27,537 nt of DNA from Bacteroidales bacterium UBA2939. GTDB lineage: Bacteria; Bacteroidota; Bacteroidia; Bacteroidales; P3. The translations under genes were made by a program, and so were the position numbers. The stretch lies in the NCBI GenBank assembly GCA_002349055.1, contig DECD01000020.1, positions 1-27,537 on the forward strand. The letters are read 5' to 3'. Positions within the stretch are counted from its first letter, which is position 1. Every line of letters starts with the position of its first letter. Below the pieces are notes generated by a model that was given only the letters and a program-made list of their open reading frames with translations, was not told the DNA's origin and searched no databases. Shown here piece by piece: positions 22,528 to 27,537 of the stretch.

Positions 22528-23550
22528 ATGAATAACGTTTTTGTATATATTGAGATTGAAGGTACCGAAGTGCGCGAGGTGTCGCAGGAACTTCTGACCA
22601 AAGGCCGTAAGCTGGCGAATGAACTGGGCGTGGAGCTCCACGCTGTGGCCATCGGCACCGGCATCAAGGGCAAAGTCGAGGAACAGGTGCTGCCCTACGG
22701 CGTCGACAAACTCTTCGTCTTCGACGCCCCCGAGCTCTTCCCCTACACTTCGGCCCCCCATACCGACATCGTGGTGAACCTCTTCAAGGAGGAGCAGCCG
22801 CAGATTTGCCTCATGGGCGCCACCGTCATCGGCCGTGACCTCGGCCCGCGCGTCTCGTCGAGCCTCACCAGCGGCCTCACCGCCGACTGCACGCAGCTCG
22901 AGATTGGCCCCTTTGAGGACAAGAAGAGCGGCAAGACCTACGACAACCTGCTTTACCAGATTCGTCCCGCTTTCGGCGGCAACATCGTGGCCACCATCGT
23001 CAACCCCGACCATCGTCCCCAGATGGCCACCGTGCGCAGCGGCGTTATGCAGAAAGCCGTCTATGAAGGCTCTTGCAAGAAGGAGGTCGTCTATCCGGAA
23101 GTAAGTAAATATGTCAGCCCCGAGGCTTTCGTGGTGAAGGTGCTCGACCACCATGTGGAGGCCGCCAAGCACAACCTCAAAGGTGCCCCCATCGTCGTCT
23201 CCGGCGGCTATGGCGTGGGCAGCAAAGAGGGCTTCGAGATGCTCTTCGAGCTTGCCAAGGTGCTCCACGGCGAAGTGGGTGGCAGCCGCGCCGCTGTCGA
23301 CGCAGGCTGGATTGACAACGACCGCCAGATTGGCCAGACGGGCGTCACCGTGCACCCCAAGGTGTACATCGCCTGCGGCATCAGCGGCCAGATCCAGCAC
23401 ATCGCCGGCATGCAGGACTCAGGCATCATCATCAGCATCAACAGCGACCCCGACGCACCCATCAACAAAATTGCCGACTATGTTATCACCGGCACGGTGG
23501 AGGAAGTGGTACCGAAACTTGTGAAATATTATAGACAAAATAGTAAGTAA
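22528..23550 (+). CDS. etfA: Electron transfer flavoprotein, alpha subunit
   Basis: The 340-aa protein opens VYIEIEGTEVREVSQELLTKG and has the EtfA FAD domain in its C-terminal half: VVSGGYGVGSKEGF, GGSRAAVDAGWI, RQIGQTGVTVHPKVYIACGISGQIQH and INSDPDAPINKIADYVITG. GGYGVG replaces the more usual GGRGVG. Length is normal for the family. It lies 140 bp after etfB because of the intervening repeat. The partner dehydrogenase gene follows at 23956, beyond a second repeat that contains an extra ORF. Confidence 0.94.
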   Translation: MNNVFVYIEIEGTEVREVSQELLTKGRKLANELGVELHAVAIGTGIKGKVEEQVLPYGVDKLFVFDAPELFPYTSAPHTDIVVNLFKEEQPQICLMGATVIGRDLGPRVSSSLTSGLTADCTQLEIGPFEDKKSGKTYDNLLYQIRPAFGGNIVATIVNPDHRPQMATVRSGVMQKAVYEGSCKKEVVYPEVSKYVSPEAFVVKVLDHHVEAAKHNLKGAPIVVSGGYGVGSKEGFEMLFELAKVLHGEVGGSRAAVDAGWIDNDRQIGQTGVTVHPKVYIACGISGQIQHIAGMQDSGIIISINSDPDAPINKIADYVITGTVEEVVPKLVKYYRQNSK

Positions 23551-23554
23551 AACT

Positions 23555-23591
23555 GAAGTTAAAGAAGTTAAGAAGTTAAAGAAGTTAAGCC
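23555..23591 (+). repeat. Left arm of inverted repeat around the four-helix-bundle ORF
   Basis: Four tandem GAAGTTAA(A/G) units end in GAAGTTAAGCC. The arm starts 4 bp past the etfA stop. It pairs with 23903-23938 (about 35 of 37 positions, one mismatch and one single-base gap), and the loop between the arms is filled by the ORF at 23599-23892. Confidence 0.9.
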
Positions 23592-23598
23592 AATAGTT

Positions 23599-23892
23599 AT
23601 GACGAACCAATTTCAGAATATTGTCGCATGGCAGAAGGCGCATAAGTTTGTACTTCTTGTATATCGGGCAACAAAGACTTACCTTGATTTCGAGAAGTTT
23701 GGCCTGTGTTCGCAGTTCCAGCGTGCAGCCGTGTCTATACCGGCCAATATTGCTGAAGGGTACAAAAAACTTAGTAGAGCAGACAAGTTACGTTTCTACA
23801 ACATAGCCCAGGAAAGTCTAGAGGAATGCAGCAAGACACTCAATGCTTATTGCAAAGGTGAAGTTGACAACAATTTTGGTAACGAGCTATAG
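23599..23892 (+). CDS. Four-helix-bundle protein, 23S rRNA intervening-sequence (IVP) family
   Basis: The 97-aa protein matches the IVP/S23 four-helix-bundle family: FQNIVAWQKAHKFVLLVYRATK, FGLCSQFQRAAVSIPANIAEGYKK (the SIPANIAEG motif is diagnostic) and LRFYNIAQESLEEC. Known members are about 115-125 aa; here SLEEC runs directly into SKTLNAYCKGEV, which looks like the family's final helix, so a stretch of about 20-25 residues in helix 3-4 seems deleted. Its function is unknown in all members. The ORF starts 7 bp after the left repeat arm and ends 10 bp before the right arm, between etfA and acd, which it has no metabolic link to. Confidence 0.88.
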   Translation: MTNQFQNIVAWQKAHKFVLLVYRATKTYLDFEKFGLCSQFQRAAVSIPANIAEGYKKLSRADKLRFYNIAQESLEECSKTLNAYCKGEVDNNFGNEL

Positions 23893-23902
23893 CATATCTG
23901 TC

Positions 23903-23938
23903 GGCTTAACTTCTTGAACTTCTTAACTTCTTAACTTC
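23903..23938 (+). repeat. Right arm of inverted repeat around the four-helix-bundle ORF
   Basis: GGCTTAACTTCTTGAACTTC followed by TTAACTTC units is the reverse complement of the left arm at 23555-23591. It ends 17 bp before the acd start codon. Confidence 0.9.
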
Positions 23939-23955
23939 TCAAATAACAAAAGGAA

Positions 23956-25659
23956 ATGGCAAACTACTATACCGACCATCCTGAGATTGCGTTCCACCTC
24001 AGCCATCCTGAGATGAAGCATCTCGTTGATTTGAGAGAAAAGAATTACGAGGACGCCCAAAAGGGTATCGACTACGCCCCCGTGGACTTCGACGACGCGA
24101 TGGAGAACTACCGCCGCGTGCTCGAAATCACTGGCGACGTGGCCGCCAACACCCTTGCCGTCAACTCCGAGAGCGTCGACCTCGAAGGTCCGCACCTGGA
24201 GAACAACCGCATGGTGTATGCCTCGAAGACCGTCGAGAACCTCCAGCAGACCCGCCTCGCGGGCCTCTACGGCGTGAGCATGCCGCGCCGCTACGGCGGA
24301 CTCAACCTGCCCAACGTCATCTTCTCGATGGCCAGCGAGCTGGTGGCTGCCGCCGATGCCGGCTTCCAGAACATCTGGAGTCTGCAGAGCTGCATCGACA
24401 CCCTCTATGAGTTCGGCAGCGAGGAGCAGCGCCAGAAATACATCCCGCGTATCTGCGCCGGCGAGACCATGAGTATGGACCTCACCGAGCCCGACGCAGG
24501 CTCCGACCTGCAGCGCGTGATGCTCAAGGCCACCTTCGACGAGAAGGAGAACTGCTGGCGCCTCAACGGCGTGAAGCGCTTCATCACCAACGGCGACTCC
24601 GACATCCACCTCGTCCTCGCCCGCAGCGAGGAGGGCACCAAGGACGGACGCGGCCTGTCGATGTTCATCTACGACAAACGCAACGGCGGCGTCGACGTGC
24701 GCCACATCGAGCACAAGCTCGGCATCCACGGCAGCCCCACCTGCGAGCTCACCTACAAGAACGCCAAGGCCGAACTCTGCGGTGACCGCAAGATGGGCCT
24801 CATCAAATATGTGATGGCCCTGATGAACGGCGCCCGCCTCGGCATCGCCGCCCAGAGTGTGGGTCTCAGCCAGGAAGCCTACAACGAGGGCCTCGCCTAC
24901 GCCCGCGAGCGCGCCCAGTTCGGCGAGAAGATTATCCACTTCCCCGCCGTCTACGACATGCTCTCGCGCATGAAAGCCAAACTCGACGCCGGCCGCAGCC
25001 TGCTCTACCAGACCGCCCGCTACGTCGACCTCTACAAGTGCCTCGAGGACATCGCCCGCGACCGCAAGCTCACCCCCGAGGAGCGCACCGAGATGAAGAT
25101 GTACAACCGCCTGGCCGACGCCTTCACGCCCATCGCCAAGGGCATGAACTCCGAGTATGCCAACCAAAACGCTTACGACGCCATCAGCATCCACGGCGGC
25201 TCGGGTTTCATCATGGAGTACAAGTGCCAGCGTCTCTACCGCGACGCGCGTATCTTCAGCATCTACGAAGGTACCACCCAGCTCCAGGTCGTCGCCGCCG
25301 TGCGCTACATCACCAACGGCACCTACCTGCAGGTGATGCGCGACATGATGGCCAAGACTCCCGACTGCGAGCTGAAGAACCGCGTGGCTCCGCTCATCGA
25401 CCTCTACGAGCAGGCCGTCAAGTATGTCAACGACGCCAACAACCAGGAGGTGCACGACTTCCTGGCCCGCCGCCTCTACGACATGACCTGCGAAATCATC
25501 ATGAGCCTCTTGATTATCGACGACGCCAGCCGCGCCCCCGAGCTCTTCGAGAAGAGCGCCAACGTCTACGTCCGCATGACCGAGGAAGACGTCTGCGCCA
25601 AGAGCTACTATGTGATGCACTTCACCGAGGCCGACCTGCCCAGCTTCCGCGCCGAGTAA
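23956..25659 (+). CDS. Acyl-CoA dehydrogenase (Etf-linked)
   Basis: The 567-aa flavoprotein oxidises acyl-CoA to 2-enoyl-CoA or works in reverse with Etf. The typical segments are TEPDAGSDLQ (substrate/FAD loop), FITNGDSDIH, GSPTCELTYKNAKAE, ERAQFGEKI, and the catalytic base Glu438 in IYEGTTQLQ. A C-terminal extension of about 110 residues after the catalytic domain matches the longer dehydrogenases of Bacteroidota and of some beta-oxidation enzymes. It is the last gene of the etf operon. Whether it acts in fatty acid oxidation or in butyryl-CoA-type reduction cannot be told, since no thiolase, crotonase or 3-hydroxyacyl-CoA dehydrogenase is in the window. Confidence 0.93.
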   Translation: MANYYTDHPEIAFHLSHPEMKHLVDLREKNYEDAQKGIDYAPVDFDDAMENYRRVLEITGDVAANTLAVNSESVDLEGPHLENNRMVYASKTVENLQQTRLAGLYGVSMPRRYGGLNLPNVIFSMASELVAAADAGFQNIWSLQSCIDTLYEFGSEEQRQKYIPRICAGETMSMDLTEPDAGSDLQRVMLKATFDEKENCWRLNGVKRFITNGDSDIHLVLARSEEGTKDGRGLSMFIYDKRNGGVDVRHIEHKLGIHGSPTCELTYKNAKAELCGDRKMGLIKYVMALMNGARLGIAAQSVGLSQEAYNEGLAYARERAQFGEKIIHFPAVYDMLSRMKAKLDAGRSLLYQTARYVDLYKCLEDIARDRKLTPEERTEMKMYNRLADAFTPIAKGMNSEYANQNAYDAISIHGGSGFIMEYKCQRLYRDARIFSIYEGTTQLQVVAAVRYITNGTYLQVMRDMMAKTPDCELKNRVAPLIDLYEQAVKYVNDANNQEVHDFLARRLYDMTCEIIMSLLIIDDASRAPELFEKSANVYVRMTEEDVCAKSYYVMHFTEADLPSFRAE

Positions 25660-25681
25660 GTCGCGTCCCGACCCATTAACG

Positions 25682-25713
25682 GAACAGGGGAGAATTCCGA
25701 TTCTCCCCTGTTC
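25682..25713. terminator. Bidirectional terminator after acd
   Basis: GAACAGGGGAGAAT (25682-25695) pairs perfectly with ATTCTCCCCTGTTC (25700-25713) across TCCG. It is followed on the plus strand by TTGTTTTAT and lies 5 bp from the convergent TonB-protein stop. Confidence 0.85.
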
Positions 25714-25718
25714 TTGTT

Positions 25719-26636
25719 TTATCTGACGATGATGGTCGTGCGGTCTGACTCTTGCTTGTATTCCACATTGCCGCGATTGGCGTTGAGGGGCCTGGGCTCC
25801 ACCGCACCTGCGGTCCCTACATCGATGACGGGGTAAGCACCCTCCAAGAGGGGAATACAATACTTTTCCTTGTCAAAGTATACCGGCAGGTGAAACGTCA
25901 CCCGTACCACCTCCCATTGCTTCGTCTCATAGTTCATTCGCTTTCCCGGCTTCCATTTGGGCATCAGGCTCACGATGCGCAGTGCCTCCTGGCCGCAGCC
26001 GGCGCCGATGTCGCGCATGATGCGCGGATTCAGCACCGTGCCGTCGGTGTCCACCTCGAACTGTACAAACACCTTCCCGCCGATGGCGTTCTCGGCGGCC
26101 ATCTGCGGGTACCTCATGTTGTCCTCGATGAACTTGTACAGAGCCTCCATGCCGCCGGGGAACTCCGGCTCATGTTCTACCAAAACGCCCATGAAGGGTT
26201 CGTCGGAGATTGTGTCTTCAGGCTCAGGCTCCTCCAGCAAGAAGTCCCCTCCGGCGACAATGTCGGTATCACATGATGGTTCGCGCCATACGGGTTCTTT
26301 CTTCTCCGCCGTCTGCCGCGTGGTGTCCACCTCCTCAAGGGTGTCGGGACAGGGGACCTCGCCCTCGAGGGCCCTGAACGGACTTCCGTTGCCGCCGCCA
26401 TTGCCGCAGGCCGAGAGGCCCAGCGTCAGGCCCGCAATGGTGGCCACTTTGCCCAGCCTGATGCGGTCGGCGAGAGCATTCTCGAGGTAGCGCACCTCGG
26501 CCTCGCAGCGCGGACAGGTGCCGCGGCACTCGCCCTTGTAGGTACACTCCTTGATTTCCAGCGGTATGTCATTTTCCTCGGCGATGCGCTTGCGCACCTC
26601 CTTCAGGTGTTTGCAGATGTTTTTTCCTCGCGACAT
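25719..26636 (-). CDS. TonB-family protein with N-terminal Cys4 domain
   Basis: The 305-aa protein has an unusual N-terminal domain (about 1-55) with Cys8 and a CX5CX3CX2C cluster (Cys31, 37, 41, 44) in ECTYKGECRGTCPRCEAEV, likely metal-binding. A hydrophobic segment (about 63-77) ends in LGLSAC-G, which looks like a lipobox inside the chain. A long acidic linker follows, then a TonB C-terminal domain (about 155-255; EPEFPGGMEALYKFI, GGKVFVQFEVDTDGTVLNPRI, MPKWKPGKR). Its ATG lies inside the 3' end of the radical SAM gene (34-bp overlap), so the two are translationally coupled. The Cys domain would be cytoplasmic if the segment is a membrane anchor. Confidence 0.85.
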   Translation of the reverse strand: MSRGKNICKHLKEVRKRIAEENDIPLEIKECTYKGECRGTCPRCEAEVRYLENALADRIRLGKVATIAGLTLGLSACGNGGGNGSPFRALEGEVPCPDTLEEVDTTRQTAEKKEPVWREPSCDTDIVAGGDFLLEEPEPEDTISDEPFMGVLVEHEPEFPGGMEALYKFIEDNMRYPQMAAENAIGGKVFVQFEVDTDGTVLNPRIMRDIGAGCGQEALRIVSLMPKWKPGKRMNYETKQWEVVRVTFHLPVYFDKEKYCIPLLEGAYPVIDVGTAGAVEPRPLNANRGNVEYKQESDRTTIIVR

Positions 26637-27247
26637 GGTAATATCTTATAGGTGAATCTATCGATTTTGGTGATGCCCATCCCCTCGAGGCGGGCGGCGG
26701 TGCGCGCGGTGGCGGCCTCGTCGTTATACTCCGGGATGAGGGGGACGCGGACGGTGATGTGGTCGGGACCGACGAGCGAGAGCAGGTACCCCAGGTTGTC
26801 CCAGGCGCGGCGGCCGTCGCCGCCGGTATAGGCGCGGTAGGTCTCGGGGTCGCCCTCCTTGATGTCGACGATGAAGTCGCCGACCACTTTTGCGGCGGCT
26901 TCGACCGACTTGCGCGGCACCTGCAGCGAGGTCTCGGCCGTCAGGTTCCAGCTCTTGCCGCACAGCTCCTTGAACTCCGTGAGGAAGTCCACCCTCAGCA
27001 GCGGCTCGCCGCCGCCGAAGCAGATGCCGCCGCCCGTGGCGATGAAATAGAGATTGTCAACCGACACGTAATCATATAGTTGCTGCGGTGTGTAGCGTGG
27101 CAGCCCCTCGGGATCCTCCAGGCAGCGGTGGTTGAGACAGTAGCGGCAGCGCAGCGGACAGCCGTGGAAAGCCGCCAGCGTGGTCACTCCCACGCCGTCA
27201 ACTCCCAGCCGGTGCCGGTCGATGCCTATGAATGGTACAGCTTCCAT
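26603..27247 (-). CDS. Radical SAM protein, glycyl-radical-activase-like
   Basis: The 214-aa protein has the radical SAM cluster motif CPLRCRYC (Cys30, Cys34, Cys37) after TLAAFHGC, then GGGEPLLR (about 78-85) and FIVDIKEGDPETYRAYTGG, as in pyruvate formate-lyase activating enzymes and their YjjW/NrdG relatives. It is shorter than PflA and has no extra ferredoxin cluster domain, only a few further cysteines (Cys42, Cys76). No glycyl-radical enzyme is in the window. Its last 34 bp overlap the TonB/Cys4 gene. It may serve a substrate elsewhere or act on its partner; that is open. Confidence 0.88.
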   Translation of the reverse strand: MEAVPFIGIDRHRLGVDGVGVTTLAAFHGCPLRCRYCLNHRCLEDPEGLPRYTPQQLYDYVSVDNLYFIATGGGICFGGGEPLLRVDFLTEFKELCGKSWNLTAETSLQVPRKSVEAAAKVVGDFIVDIKEGDPETYRAYTGGDGRRAWDNLGYLLSLVGPDHITVRVPLIPEYNDEAATARTAARLEGMGITKIDRFTYKILPCREEKTSANT

Positions 27248-27258
27248 ATTTCAAAATG

Positions 27259-27266
27259 CAAAAGTA
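27259..27266 (-). promoter_or_regulatory. Promoter -7 element of the radical SAM-TonB unit
   Basis: On the minus strand this reads TACTTTTG, a full -7 match only 12 nt before the ATG at 27247, so the transcript would be almost leaderless. A weak -33 box (GTTG at 27286-27289) stands 19 nt upstream. Confidence 0.55.
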
Positions 27267-27294
27267 CGAAAAAAATTGATATCAACAACCCAAT

Positions 27295-27376
27295 AAGACC
27301 CTACCAATGCCCAACCAACACCCTACCAACTCCTACCGTGGGGCGCCGGCGGCTGTGGGTATGGTTGGTTGGTGAT
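27295..27376. repeat. Imperfect relative of the 6 kb palindrome
   Basis: AAGACCCTACCAA (27295-27307) and CCCTACCAACTCCTACC (27321-27337) match the palindrome flank and arm at 6011-6042. The right half (GTGGGTATGGTTGGTTGG) is only partly complementary, so this is a decayed or variant copy. It lies in the gene-free stretch 27248-27537. Confidence 0.7.
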
Positions 27377-27445
27377 TGATGATACAAATTTGTATTTCAA
27401 AAAAAGGGGGAATAAAAATACATGATGTTCCTTGTTTCCTTATGA

Positions 27446-27489
27446 GGAGTGAAAGGGAGTGAGAGGGGAGTGAAAAGGAGTGAGAGGGA
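27446..27489. repeat. Purine-rich tandem repeat GGAGTGARAGG
   Basis: Four units of 10-11 bp (GGAGTGAAAG, GGAGTGAGAGG, GGAGTGAAAA, GGAGTGAGAGG) alternate in a roughly 21-bp double period. All purines except T lie on the plus strand. No supported gene overlaps; the short minus-strand frame across 27333-27533 has no start or protein features that make it convincing. Confidence 0.65.
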
Positions 27490-27537
27490 CAATACTGCTT
27501 TTGTTGACGACAACTAAGACAACAGAAGCCCACCGGG

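Noticed and set aside
23599..23892. Avd accessory protein of a diversity-generating retroelement
   Set aside because: The fold is related, but no reverse transcriptase, template repeat or variable repeat is in the window.
23923..25860. A 645-aa open frame on the minus strand
   Set aside because: It is the antisense of the acyl-CoA dehydrogenase gene, kept open by high GC and codon bias; it has no family motif and is His/Val/Gly-rich as expected of a shadow.
27333..27533. 66-aa minus-strand open frame
   Set aside because: It crosses two repeats, is low-complexity and has no protein feature that supports it.

Overview
The window looks like a chromosomal segment of a Bacteroidales bacterium (phylum Bacteroidota). 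The evidence is in the sequence: promoters of the TAnnTTTG / TTTG type typical of this phylum, few Shine-Dalgarno sequences, a tRNA gene without an encoded CCA, a BtuB-BtuG cobalamin uptake pair, and DUF4476, LytTR and Cys-rich TonB proteins of Bacteroidales type. I cannot place it to genus. The housekeeping part is GC-rich. The first ~2.1 kb is clearly more AT-rich and looks acquired.

Layout. 1-2190: the integrase end of an integrated element lying against the 3' end of tRNA-Gln (TTG), with degenerate 40-bp repeats, a cluster of GTGCAA/TTGCAC motifs, a small unknown ORF and a tyrosine recombinase. 2363-5883: a long-chain acyl-CoA ligase coupled to an orphan Wza-type export lipoprotein, then a nitroreductase. 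6019-6134: a perfect 50-bp palindrome and a terminator. 6165-9615: a fabH-fabF-fabZ-fabG operon without ACP or enoyl reductase. 9701-11073: a divergent membrane-anchored LytTR regulator preceded by three direct repeats at exact 20-bp spacing, plus an unknown 138-aa gene. 11070-14186: ftsE, an OmpA-family protein, a GNAT-type protein and rlmH, the last three joined by 4-bp ATGA overlaps. 14262-17722: promoter, cobalamin riboswitch, btuB and btuG, ending in a strong terminator. 17730-19629: a DUF4476 protein and a DRTGG-PHP pair. 19765-21423: a large secreted protein I cannot name. 21463-25713: an etfB-etfA-acyl-CoA dehydrogenase operon interrupted by an unusual repeat-flanked four-helix-bundle ORF. 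25719-27247: a radical SAM activase-like gene overlapping a TonB protein with a cytoplasmic four-cysteine domain. 27248-27537: no gene; it holds a promoter, a relative of the 6 kb palindrome and a purine-rich tandem repeat.

How the genes fit together: lipid metabolism dominates (acyl-CoA ligase, FAS II cycle enzymes, Etf/acyl-CoA dehydrogenase). A LytTR regulator between fabH and an unknown gene may control the fab operon. Vitamin B12 import is a compact riboswitch-controlled unit.

The most unusual items are three. First, an element resembling an rRNA intervening sequence: a 23S-IVP-family ORF that fills the loop of a ~36-bp inverted repeat, sitting inside a protein-coding operon with an ORF-less relative one gene upstream. 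Second, the radical SAM / Cys-domain TonB overlap. Third, the 20-bp-phased LytTR operator candidate.
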